Shown here: positions 33,635 through 41,114 of the stretch, in pieces
How positions within the stretch are numbered: position 1 is the stretch's first letter
Layout: the number at the start of each line of letters is the position of its first letter
Assembly (NCBI GenBank): GCA_021819735.1
Contig: JAKAFO010000003.1
Coordinates: forward strand, 1 to 41,858
Direction: 5' to 3'
DNA length: 41,858 bases
From: Deltaproteobacteria bacterium
Lineage (GTDB): Bacteria; Desulfobacterota; Desulfobacteria; Desulfobacterales; Desulfosarcinaceae
Program-made: the position numbers and the translations under genes
Notes under the pieces: model-generated
Told to the model about the DNA's origin: nothing
What the model saw: only the letters and a program-made list of their open reading frames with translations
The model's database searches: none

Positions 33635-35251
33635 ATGACTTCGTTGCAGCAACTGCGCGCTTGGCTCCGATCACCCGAGGATGAAAATCTTGAGTTCAAA
33701 CAAGCGACCAGTCAATTTGACTCTGAAAAGTTGACTCGCTATTGCGTGGCCCTGGCCAATGAAGGTGGCGGCAAGCTGATCTTAGGCGTGACGGACAAAC
33801 CACCACGGCACGTCGTAGGGACCCATGCCTTTCTTGATATCGGCAAGGTCAAATCGCAACTCTTGGATCGCTTGCACCTGCGAATTGATGTTGAAGAGGT
33901 GGTAACACCGGAGGGAAGGGTGATCGTGGTGCATGTGCCGTCTCGGCCGATCGGCAGACCCATCGAGTATCACGGTGCATACTGGATGCGTAACGCCGAA
34001 GCTTTGGTTCCAATGACACCGGAAAAACTACAGCAGATCTTTGCCGAGGCGGAGCCCGATTTCTCCGCTCAATGTTGTCCAAAAGCCATCTTGGAAGACT
34101 TGGATCATCATGCAATCGAAGTATTCAGAAACAGATGGCTTCGCCGATCCGGAAACAATGAACTCCTCCGTCTGTCGTCCGAACAGTTGCTTACTGATGC
34201 TGAATTGATATCCCATGGACGCATCACCTATGCGGCCTTGATCCTATTCGGAACGAATAAAGCATTGGGTAGTCATTTAGCCCAAGCTGAAACCGTTTTT
34301 GAATACCGCTCTCAGGAAACCTCGCTGCCCTATCAACAACGTAAGGAATATCGTCAAGGATTCTTTCTCTACTATGATGAACTGTGGCAAACTATCAATT
34401 TACGCAACGATGAATACCAATACCAGGACGGACTGTTTATGCTCTCGGTACCTTCTTTCAACGAGCTGGTCATTCGGGAAGCTATTCTCAATGCCGTGAG
34501 CCATCGGGATTATCGTCATGCGGGCTCTGTCTTCATCCGGCAATTTCCCACCAAGATAGAAATTGTAAGCCCCGGGGGATTTCCTCCCGGCATTACCGTG
34601 CAAAATATCTTATGGAAGCAAAATCCGCGCAACCGAAGGATTGCCGAAGCCTTTGCCAAATGTGGCATGGTCGAACGCTCCGGACAGGGAGCCAATCGGA
34701 TGTTCGAACTATGCGCCCGGGAGAGCAAGCATCCACCAGATTTTTCAGGAACCGATGACTATGAAGTTTTCCTCACCCTCTATGGAAAGGTTCAGGACCC
34801 TAGATTCTTGACTTTCCTTGAAAAGATAGGCCTCCAACGCCAGATCTCTTTCGACGCCGCCGATTTCATTACACTCGACCTGATCAACCGCGATCAAAAA
34901 CTTCCCCAATGGGCCACGAAGCGGCTGCCCGACTTGTTCAAATCAGGGGTTATTGAACGGGTCGACCGTAAACTTTTCCTTTCCAGGCAGTTTTACGAAT
35001 TTATCGACAAAAAGGGGGTGTATACCCGTAAACGAGGACTTGATCGGGAAACCAACAAACAACTATTGCTCAAGCATATCCGGGACAATCAGAAATCGGG
35101 AAGCCGTCTGAAGGAGCTAAAAGATGTCTTGCCTGATTTAACGCACAACCAGATTCAAACGCTTTTGAAGGAAATGAAAAGCGACGGCCTTATCCATCCT
35201 CAAGGACAGACCAACGCGGCCAAGTGGTATCCGGAACCCAAAAAGGATTAA
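33635..35251 (+). CDS. AlbA_2/Schlafen-type protein with GHKL-like ATPase and winged-helix tail
   Basis: A 538-residue protein. ATG 33635 follows GGAAGGA; longer in-frame starts lack a site. Residues about 15-130 are the AlbA_2 (Schlafen) domain: EDENLEFK then ANEGGGKLILGVTD (41-54). An ATP-binding region (COG2865, often named RecG-like) has NELVIREAILNAVSHRDY (276-293), EIVSPGGFPPG and GMVERSGQGANRMFE. The C terminus is helical, with winged-helix-like segments. Such proteins are usually nucleic-acid-binding regulators or defence-related. It is more AT-rich than its neighbours and bracketed by a 26-bp direct repeat, so horizontal arrival is likely. No integrase is next to it. Confidence 0.85.
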   Translation: MTSLQQLRAWLRSPEDENLEFKQATSQFDSEKLTRYCVALANEGGGKLILGVTDKPPRHVVGTHAFLDIGKVKSQLLDRLHLRIDVEEVVTPEGRVIVVHVPSRPIGRPIEYHGAYWMRNAEALVPMTPEKLQQIFAEAEPDFSAQCCPKAILEDLDHHAIEVFRNRWLRRSGNNELLRLSSEQLLTDAELISHGRITYAALILFGTNKALGSHLAQAETVFEYRSQETSLPYQQRKEYRQGFFLYYDELWQTINLRNDEYQYQDGLFMLSVPSFNELVIREAILNAVSHRDYRHAGSVFIRQFPTKIEIVSPGGFPPGITVQNILWKQNPRNRRIAEAFAKCGMVERSGQGANRMFELCARESKHPPDFSGTDDYEVFLTLYGKVQDPRFLTFLEKIGLQRQISFDAADFITLDLINRDQKLPQWATKRLPDLFKSGVIERVDRKLFLSRQFYEFIDKKGVYTRKRGLDRETNKQLLLKHIRDNQKSGSRLKELKDVLPDLTHNQIQTLLKEMKSDGLIHPQGQTNAAKWYPEPKKD

Positions 35252-35270
35252 AGGCAATTTAAATGGTAAA

Positions 35271-35314
35271 ACGCTATATACACGCAATATAAACGCAATA
35301 TAAACGCAATATAA
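35271..35314 (+). repeat. Four tandem 11-bp repeats
   Basis: Three exact copies of ACGCAATATAA (35282-35292, 35293-35303, 35304-35314) are preceded by ACGCTATATAC (35271-35281) with two mismatches. They sit 20 bp after the AlbA_2 stop. Tandem units spaced one helix turn apart are typical of protein-binding iterons. Confidence 0.9.
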
Positions 35315-35431
35315 AAGTTAAGTTCCCGAAAACACAAACCAATCAATTGCACGTCGGGCTGAATGTCAAAGAAAAACCGCAATCGTCTATATGGAGATTG
35401 GCTGAATCCGGGAGCCTATCTTGTGGACTTC

Positions 35432-35524
35432 CTGATGGAAGAAGACCCGAATTGGATGCACCCCGGCCGGGAACGCAGCTATGAGGGCTGGTCGGTCAGC
35501 CTGGCGGCCACCACGCGGTTTTAG
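35432..35524 (+). pseudogene. 3' fragment of an outer-membrane barrel gene
   Basis: The frame reads LMEEDPNWMHPG, then ends SLAATTRF and TAG, matching the C terminus of the barrel gene at 32338 over about 30 residues. Differences outside the last 26 bases are mostly at third codon positions, so both copies were once selected as coding. There is no start or upstream body. It is either the displaced end of the original gene or the remnant of a second copy. Confidence 0.75.
35498..35523 (+). repeat. Right 26-bp direct repeat (att-like)
   Basis: Identical to 33445-33470; the bases on either side differ. It closes the AT-rich segment 2,053 bp from the left copy. Confidence 0.85.
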
Positions 35525-35539
35525 CTTTGAACCGGCCGT

Positions 35540-36733
35540 TTATTCGATCAGAAAGCGCTGCTTTTTGCCTTCGACGACCGTCGGTCCGCCGGTGCCCGTG
35601 TAGGCGATCTTCAGGTAGAACTCCTGGCTGGCTGTCCCGTTCCGGGTCAGTGTCGGCAGGTCGTGCAGATTCAGCATAAAGTCGTTGCGGCCGAGCTTCA
35701 TGATGACGCTGCGCTTGTCCGCGCTCAATTCCCATTCGCTGTGGGGCGGAACCGTGCCCACCCGATCGAACAACACTTGCGTGCCGTCCGTTTTGTGAAG
35801 CGTGACGGTCTGCACCGCGTCTTCGCCATCCACCAGGGATACCATGACAGTGCTGCCGGCCTTGAGTTTAAAGAGCTCGGGGTTGGCCGGCTGGGGCGCG
35901 ATGACGTTGAGGTTGTCGTCGCTGTAGGCCAAGCGGGGTTGCTTGGGTTTGAGGGTTTTGCGGATCAGGTCCTTTTCGGCCACGGTGGGTGTGAATTCGT
36001 TGCACTGCCGGGCGCCGGCGCGTTTATAGGGCCGCAACTCGAAGGGCCAGGGCGCCTTTTGGCCCACGGGCGGGTGTTCGGTGGTCCACTCCTTGCCGAT
36101 GAAGGCGTAGAAGTTGGTGCCGGCGGGCGCGCCGTAACTGGTGACACCCGCGTATTGGGCCATGGTGCTCGCAATGCTGGCGTAGACGTCCTTGTCGCCG
36201 CTGATCGTAAATCCGCTGTTGCAGCCCCACAGGCGGATCAGGGCCTTGTCGGCAAAACGCGCCCGCAGCCGCTTGATTTGATCCTCGGAAAGATATTGGA
36301 AATTGGCGACGCGCAGTTGATTGGTGTGGAACTGGTCATAATCGCTGCCGCCGATATGCTGCCGGACCAGCGGCCCATGGATCTTCTCCAGATCCTTCAG
36401 ATCCTGCTCGCTGGGCGTGCCGCCGTAGTTCAGGGAGAGGCCGGAGCTCCAGGCATGCGAGAAGATGTGCAGCTCCCTGAGTTTGTCGTCCGCCGCGGCC
36501 GGCGTTTCCAGCAGCATTTCCATGAGCTTGGCGCAACTGGCGATGTTCTGGGGATTGTCGACGACGACCTTGCTGTTTTTATAGATCCGCTGGAGCCGCT
36601 TGTGCAAATACCCGGCGGCCGCTTCGAAGGGGTTCTTGCTCAACGGATCGGAACCGAAGAGGATGCGCACGCGGCCGGTGAGGGTCGCGACGACGATGCG
36701 CTTGATGGTGCTCGAAGTGGGCAGTTCGGCCAT
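35540..36733 (-). CDS. Protein with caspase/CHAT-like His-Cys dyad
   Basis: A 397-residue protein with no signal peptide. Residues 85-200 resemble the core of the caspase/CHAT/DUF4347 clan: a strand ending LHIFSHAWSSG (His93), then a strand ending LIRLWGCNSG (Cys171), with the His on the earlier and the Cys on the later strand as in clan CD peptidases. The remaining ~190 residues are predicted beta-rich, ending with repeated short strands and no recognised domain. It is last in an eight-gene minus-strand cluster with lipoproteins and a DcrB-like protein, so a secreted effector peptidase or enzyme is a fair guess. Catalysis is not shown. Confidence 0.6.
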   Translation of the reverse strand: MAELPTSSTIKRIVVATLTGRVRILFGSDPLSKNPFEAAAGYLHKRLQRIYKNSKVVVDNPQNIASCAKLMEMLLETPAAADDKLRELHIFSHAWSSGLSLNYGGTPSEQDLKDLEKIHGPLVRQHIGGSDYDQFHTNQLRVANFQYLSEDQIKRLRARFADKALIRLWGCNSGFTISGDKDVYASIASTMAQYAGVTSYGAPAGTNFYAFIGKEWTTEHPPVGQKAPWPFELRPYKRAGARQCNEFTPTVAEKDLIRKTLKPKQPRLAYSDDNLNVIAPQPANPELFKLKAGSTVMVSLVDGEDAVQTVTLHKTDGTQVLFDRVGTVPPHSEWELSADKRSVIMKLGRNDFMLNLHDLPTLTRNGTASQEFYLKIAYTGTGGPTVVEGKKQRFLIE

Positions 36734-36742
36734 GATTGCTCG

Positions 36743-37123
36743 CTACGCGATGTCGATGGTGATGGGTGCGCGCTGGTTTTCCAGCAGCAGGGTCAAGGTT
36801 CCGGGTTCGTCCACCAGGGCCGTGAGCAGGCCCTGGCCGTCGGTTTCGCCCAGGATCACGCGGCCGCTGGGCAGGATCAGGCGGTAGAGCTCGTTGGCCA
36901 GAGGCCGGCCGTCGTCGCTCTCCACGGGAATCTTCAGGGCCAGCGGCACCTGGACGTTGTGGCCGGTGCCGGATTTGCCCTTGTATTTAAAGCCGCCGGG
37001 GGCCGGCTGCTTTTCCCAGGCCTCGTAGGGCAGGTCCTCCGGTCCGGGCGTGTAGCGGTCCTGGCGCGTGCCGATGGGCACGACTTTGCGCCGGTCGTCG
37101 GCGGCGTAATCAAAGGGTGGCAT
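36743..37123 (-). CDS. Small beta-sandwich-module protein, function unknown
   Basis: A 126-residue protein with a very good AAGGAGGT site. The C-terminal half has the pattern GRPLANELYRLILPSGRV then GETDGQGLLTALVDEPG, a short beta-sandwich module like that closing the protein at 37875-38744 and seen in several type VI-associated proteins. The N-terminal ~60 residues are charged and not recognised. It is 9 bp from the start of the His/Cys-dyad gene, hence co-transcribed and perhaps its loading or partner protein. Confidence 0.65.
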   Translation of the reverse strand: MPPFDYAADDRRKVVPIGTRQDRYTPGPEDLPYEAWEKQPAPGGFKYKGKSGTGHNVQVPLALKIPVESDDGRPLANELYRLILPSGRVILGETDGQGLLTALVDEPGTLTLLLENQRAPITIDIA

Positions 37124-37135
37124 GACGGACCTCCT

Positions 37136-37885
37136 TCACTCGTTGGCGACGATGCTGCCGTCGGCGGCCACATCGAAAAATTGCACACTGCTTTCGGGCG
37201 GCATCGCCGTGCGCAGCCGCGCCCGGACCTGAAAATGCTTGCCTGCGGGCCGGGCCTCCAGGGCCTCGATCTCGGCCGGCGCGTTACGGCTGCCGGTGGT
37301 GGTCAGGAACAGATAGAGCCGGGCCACTTGCTCGGCCTGGTCGCGGCGCGCGACGGTCACGGCCTGGCTCTGGATCAAGGCGTTGAAAAAGGCCCGATCC
37401 ATCACATAGTCGCGGTAGGGGCTGCCCTGGGGGCCGATGACCACTGGAAAATCCAGGAGATATTGGGTGTGGGCGCAGGTGACCGCTTGGCTGCCGCCGA
37501 CCGGAGTGCAGGGCTCATCGTAATCGCAGGGCCGGCGGCCGGGGCGGATCAGGAAAAAGGAGAAGTCGGGCAGCCAGGGGGTTTTCAGCAGCCATTTGGC
37601 ATGCAGGTAGCCGTGGGTGCCGCACTGCCGGCCATGGGCGTCGTCAGGGTTCAGTAGGTAGTTGATGCGGCGGGCTTTTTTCCATTGCTGCCAGTATGCC
37701 GCGCGCTCGCCGGCGGCGAGGCGGGCGTCGAACGCGCCGCTTTCGCTGTCGAATTGCAGCAGGCGATAGGCTTGGTCCGGGGCGCCCTTCGGTTGCAGGC
37801 CGGCGCAGGCCGCCAGCCAGCCGGCCAATGCCGTCAGGAGCAGCAGGCGCCAGGGCCGCCGGTGGCGGATGGGTTTAGCGGCCAT
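37136..37885 (-). CDS. Lipoprotein of unknown function in the cargo cluster
   Basis: A 249-residue lipoprotein. ATG 37885 follows GGAG and begins a signal peptide with lipobox LAAC (about residue 22). Longer frames in this register run into the neighbouring gene and lack a site. The mature part has several Cys (CGTHGYLHAKW, RRPCDYDEPC), an aromatic middle and a beta-rich C terminus. I do not recognise the family. The start overlaps the stop of the upstream gene by 11 bases. Confidence 0.7.
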   Translation of the reverse strand: MAAKPIRHRRPWRLLLLTALAGWLAACAGLQPKGAPDQAYRLLQFDSESGAFDARLAAGERAAYWQQWKKARRINYLLNPDDAHGRQCGTHGYLHAKWLLKTPWLPDFSFFLIRPGRRPCDYDEPCTPVGGSQAVTCAHTQYLLDFPVVIGPQGSPYRDYVMDRAFFNALIQSQAVTVARRDQAEQVARLYLFLTTTGSRNAPAEIEALEARPAGKHFQVRARLRTAMPPESSVQFFDVAADGSIVANE

Positions 37886-38744
37886 AGTTGGGAAACTCCA
37901 CATGGTAGCCGCCGGGCGGCACATCCTTGACCTTGGCCAGGCCGTTTTTGTCCAGGCGCCCGCTGCGCTGGGAACCGTCGGGCAGCCGGAGCGTGTAAGC
38001 CGCGTCGGCCACGGGCTTGCCGTTGACATCGGCCAGGCTGATCTCGATCCAATCCTTGAAGAGCAGCAGTCCCGACTCCTGCTTCTCGCCGAAACGCTTG
38101 CGGCCGTATTCGGCCACCCAGAAGTATTCGGGCGGGTTGTAGCGCTTGCCGTGGGCCTTGAGCTCTTCGTCGGTGGGGATCTCGTCGGTGTCTTCGTGGT
38201 ACTCGTAGATCCACTCGCAGGCCAGCTTGCGGTTCTCCACCCGGCAGGGGAAGCGCGTGACCAGGTCGTGGGCCCCGTCGCGGTCGTGTTCGTAGATCTG
38301 GATAAGCACTTCCAGGCCGTCGGGGATATTCTCCACATCGGCGGTCAGCTTGACGATGTCGCCCCGGCGGGCCTCTTGGCGATCCCATTTTTGATTCTTG
38401 ATCTTGACGGGCGGCAGGACGCGGCAGGCGTCGGATTTCTTTTCCAGGTTGTGGTCCGGCAGCTTGGCGGTGAAGGTGAGCGCATCCTGGGCTTTTTCGG
38501 GCACGGCGAGGCTGCCGCCGAAGAAGTTGCCGAATACCTGGCCGTTGCAGGTGCCGGCGGGATTGCCCTTTTTGTCGGTGGCGGTGACCTGGATGGCGGC
38601 GCCGTTGGCGACGAAGTGGGTCCAGACTTCGAAGGCGGCCTTTTCGCCGGCGCACACCTCGCGGCTGATCCACAGGGCGTGGACCAGCCGCGAGGTGAGC
38701 TTGACCTGGTGGATCTGGTTGGTGGCGCGGCGGTATTCGGTCAT
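37875..38744 (-). CDS. Beta-rich protein with C-terminal LPDG module, type VI-like cargo family
   Basis: A 289-residue cytosolic-looking protein; ATG 38744 follows AGAGGA. It appears to consist of two or three beta-sandwich units (ASTRLV... leading to VWTHFVANGAAIQVTATDKKG, then VKLTADVENIPDGLEVLIQIYEH). The C-terminal ~50 residues read GKPVADAAYTLRLPDGS, then GRLDKNGLAKVKDVPPGGYHVEFP, the module common at the ends of VgrG-associated and PAAR-associated proteins. A short acidic insert (YEYHEDTDEIPTDEEL) lies between. Role unproven; structural carrier or effector fold. Confidence 0.65.
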   Translation of the reverse strand: MTEYRRATNQIHQVKLTSRLVHALWISREVCAGEKAAFEVWTHFVANGAAIQVTATDKKGNPAGTCNGQVFGNFFGGSLAVPEKAQDALTFTAKLPDHNLEKKSDACRVLPPVKIKNQKWDRQEARRGDIVKLTADVENIPDGLEVLIQIYEHDRDGAHDLVTRFPCRVENRKLACEWIYEYHEDTDEIPTDEELKAHGKRYNPPEYFWVAEYGRKRFGEKQESGLLLFKDWIEISLADVNGKPVADAAYTLRLPDGSQRSGRLDKNGLAKVKDVPPGGYHVEFPNYGR

Positions 38745-38796
38745 GGGGTTGTCCTCTTATTCCACGGTTTTCCTTCGTACTGTTGCGCGCACCGCT

Positions 38797-38967
38797 CGTG
38801 CGGGTCTCGGGCCTGATCGACTGCGATCCATGCAAGTGCCGCTAGGGGCGCGCTCCGGGCGGCCTGGAAACTCGCTGCGCTCAGACAGTCCAGGCCGCTT
38901 TTCCTACGCTGCGCCCAAGCGGCACTAAGCATGGCCCGCAATGTCGCTCCGGCCCGAGACCCGCACG
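38797..38967. repeat. Nested inverted-repeat element between two cluster genes
   Basis: Three nested stems lie in 171 bp: an outer 17-bp perfect stem (38797-38813 with 38951-38967), a middle AGTGCCGCT / AGCGGCACT (38835-38843 with 38918-38926), and an inner GCGGCCTGGA / TCCAGGCCGC (38859-38868 with 38889-38898), with smaller arms ATGC/GCAT and GGGCGC/GCGCCC between. There is no coding sequence here. The element occupies the whole gap between the genes ending at 38997 and starting at 38744. It resembles a large REP/BIME unit or a structured RNA. Confidence 0.85.
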
Positions 38968-38996
38968 CACGGTGACGATGCACCGCGGGGGGCCGT

Positions 38997-39488
38997 TTAG
39001 CGCTCGCCGCCGGGGGGCGGCAGGCGCAGGCTGCGCAGGATGCGGTCCACTTCGTCGCCCAGCAGTTTCCAGGTTTTCTTGGAAAAGGCGGCGGTCAGGG
39101 CGTAGCCGGTGCGCTGGTGCAGGACCCACAGGTGGCGCTGGTAGAGCTCCACCCCCTCGGCCGGGCACCATTGGTAGACCAGTTCGTAGGCCGGCTGGCG
39201 GCTGGCCAGGAGCAGCGGGCCGCGCTTGAGTTCGTGGTAGCCTTGCAGTTCGCTTTCCAGGGCCTTGATCTGGAGCGTGGCATAGGCCTCCAGGTCGGTC
39301 TGGGAAAGATCGCTTTCGATGGTGACGGTGATGTAGTGCTGGATGCCGTCTGCCAGGGGGCCTTCGAAGCGGTAGATGCTGCGGTCGATCCACTGGGGCC
39401 CCAGATCGAGGCTGAAGCGCTTGTCGAGCAATCGATAGCCGGCCTGAGAGCCGGCGTCAGCGGGTGGATTTTTAGGGGGTTGGGCCAT
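38997..39488 (-). CDS. DcrB/DUF1795 family protein (Eag-like type VI effector chaperone relative)
   Basis: A 163-residue soluble protein with the DUF1795 pattern: a start of RFSLDLGPQWIDRSIYRF, a beta sheet with HYITVTIESDLSQTDLEAYA, and a C-terminal helix AFSKKTWKLLGDEVDRILRSL. Eag proteins of this fold bind the membrane helices of PAAR-domain type VI effectors. The start at 39488 overlaps the end of the upstream lipoprotein gene by 17 bases. No PAAR effector is visible in this window, so partner identity rests on the adjacent unseen sequence. Confidence 0.78.
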   Translation of the reverse strand: MAQPPKNPPADAGSQAGYRLLDKRFSLDLGPQWIDRSIYRFEGPLADGIQHYITVTIESDLSQTDLEAYATLQIKALESELQGYHELKRGPLLLASRQPAYELVYQWCPAEGVELYQRHLWVLHQRTGYALTAAFSKKTWKLLGDEVDRILRSLRLPPPGGER

Positions 39489-40002
39489 GCTGTCCGGTTC
39501 CTTTTTGGGCTGCGGCTTTTTCGTAAGCGGCGCGGATGGCATCGGCCACCAGCGCCAGGGGCCGGCGCAGGTCGGGTTTTAGAAACGTGTACCCCTGGGA
39601 CCAGGCGGCAATGGTCTGGCCGTTGACGATCCAGTTCAGGTGCTCGGTATGGCGCATGTCCGGCGGTGTGGGTTCGAAAGCGCCGGCGGCCGGCTGCTGG
39701 TAGGGTTTGGGGTCCAGGGCCGCGATGCGGGTCCAGAGGGCCTCGGCCTCGGCGGCCGAGATCTGAACCGTGCGCGGCGGCCGAACTTCGCCCAAGCCTG
39801 CGTCGGGCGGCCGCTGGGCATCGCCCCAGGCCGGTCGATAGGCGATGGTCGCGCGTGCCGGGCTCTTTTCCAGCGTGTATTCGGTGCCGAAAGCAAAGGT
39901 AAAGCTCTCCGGCATGGTGCCGGCCCGGGCGCATGCGGCCATAAAGCCTCCTGCCAAGAAGATGAAAAGCGCTGTCCAAAGTGTTTTATGATCCGAACGC
40001 AT
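39472..40002 (-). CDS. Lipoprotein of unknown function
   Basis: A 176-residue lipoprotein. ATG 40002 follows GGAGAGG and gives a lipobox MAAC (about Cys24). The mature part has FTFAFGTEYTLEK, then an acidic helix (QISAAEAEALWTRI) and a helical C terminus. It looks like a small periplasmic partner protein; no known family recognised. Start and end both overlap neighbours, so translation is coupled. Confidence 0.7.
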   Translation of the reverse strand: MRSDHKTLWTALFIFLAGGFMAACARAGTMPESFTFAFGTEYTLEKSPARATIAYRPAWGDAQRPPDAGLGEVRPPRTVQISAAEAEALWTRIAALDPKPYQQPAAGAFEPTPPDMRHTEHLNWIVNGQTIAAWSQGYTFLKPDLRRPLALVADAIRAAYEKAAAQKGTGQHGPTP

Positions 40003-41107
40003 AGAGCCTCTCCCCGGCGCCGAGGTACACCCGCCCGTCGGGCAGGCACACCGGCGGTGTGGTGATGGCGCTGTCCGTGACGGCCGTGGCCAGGGTGCGG
40101 CCGCCCGGGTCGATGCGCAGCAGGGTGTCGGGGGCCTCCACGGCCAGCAGGCCGCCGTCGGCCAACGCCGTGGCATAAACGAAGGGGTTTTTCTCGGCGC
40201 GCTTTTCCCAGAGCAGTTGACCGTTGGCGATCAAAGAGAGGCTGCCCCGGCACAGCAACCCGATGCGCCCTTCCATCAGCAGGGGCGGCGCCACCGGCTC
40301 GCGGCGCTGTCCGCCATCGGCCGCCGAACGCCATTGCAATTCCAGGAAGCCGTCGGGTTGCGACACGGCCAGCAGCGCCCGGCCCTTGTCGAAGCCGGCA
40401 AAATAGATCCGGCCGTCGCCGCCGCAGCTCATCCAGCGCACTTGGCCCTGGAACGGGAGGGGGAAGCGTTGCCGGGGCTCGGGCTCTTCGTCGCCGGGCA
40501 GCAGATCGAAGCACAGGATCGCTTCGCGGTCGGCGGTGACGATCTGGCGGGTGGCCGCGTTGACCGCCGGTACCAGGGGGCTGTATTGCCCGCTGTAGCG
40601 CCGGGCCCAGCGGTAGCCGTAGCTGTCGGCATCGGCACAGTAGAGGATGAAATTGGGGGCGCGCATTTCCGGGATGGCGGCATACTGGATTTGGGCCACC
40701 AGGCCTTCGGCCGTGGGCTCGAACAGTGTGGCGTACGAGCCTTCGCCGTGTTCCGGAAAGACCACCGTCTCGATCATCACCTGATTGTCCAGATCCACCG
40801 CGACCATGCGGTCGGCTCGCGCCTCCGAGGCAAAGCAGAGCAGCCCGTTTTTGCACACCACCGGGCCGCCCGGCCATTTGGGCCGGCGCCACAGTAGGCT
40901 GCCGCCCGGGTTATAGGCGCACAGGATCGGCCCGGCATCCACGATCACCCGCTTTTCGGCGGTCAACAGCAACCGCGCCTGGACCGGCCGGCCGGCGTGG
41001 GGTTCCATGACCGCGCTCCAGGCCGGCTGGAGACGTTCGGCCGCACCGGCCTGCAGCGCCCCGCTGTGGGCGGCATCGGCGAAATAGTGGGTGTAATAGG
41101 GCGTCAT
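39986..41107 (-). CDS. PQQ-like beta-propeller protein
   Basis: A 373-residue protein with repeated four-stranded units typical of quinoprotein/WD-type beta-propellers (GPILCAYNPGGSLLWRRPK, ADREAILCFDLLPGD, GSLSLIANGQLLWEKR, GERLYAFGS). ATG 41107 is near a GAGG that is spaced only two bases away, so the exact start could be slightly different. There is no signal peptide, so it is a cytosolic binding scaffold or cargo rather than a periplasmic dehydrogenase. It lies 8 bp after the partial gene at the edge. Confidence 0.75.
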   Translation of the reverse strand: MTPYYTHYFADAAHSGALQAGAAERLQPAWSAVMEPHAGRPVQARLLLTAEKRVIVDAGPILCAYNPGGSLLWRRPKWPGGPVVCKNGLLCFASEARADRMVAVDLDNQVMIETVVFPEHGEGSYATLFEPTAEGLVAQIQYAAIPEMRAPNFILYCADADSYGYRWARRYSGQYSPLVPAVNAATRQIVTADREAILCFDLLPGDEEPEPRQRFPLPFQGQVRWMSCGGDGRIYFAGFDKGRALLAVSQPDGFLELQWRSAADGGQRREPVAPPLLMEGRIGLLCRGSLSLIANGQLLWEKRAEKNPFVYATALADGGLLAVEAPDTLLRIDPGGRTLATAVTDSAITTPPVCLPDGRVYLGAGERLYAFGS

Positions 41108-41114
41108 ATCCTCA

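Noticed and set aside
35271-35314. CRISPR array
   Set aside because: Units are 11 bp, directly adjacent, without spacers or cas genes.
38797-38967. Retron msr-msd RNA
   Set aside because: The nested stems fit superficially, but there is no reverse transcriptase gene in the window.
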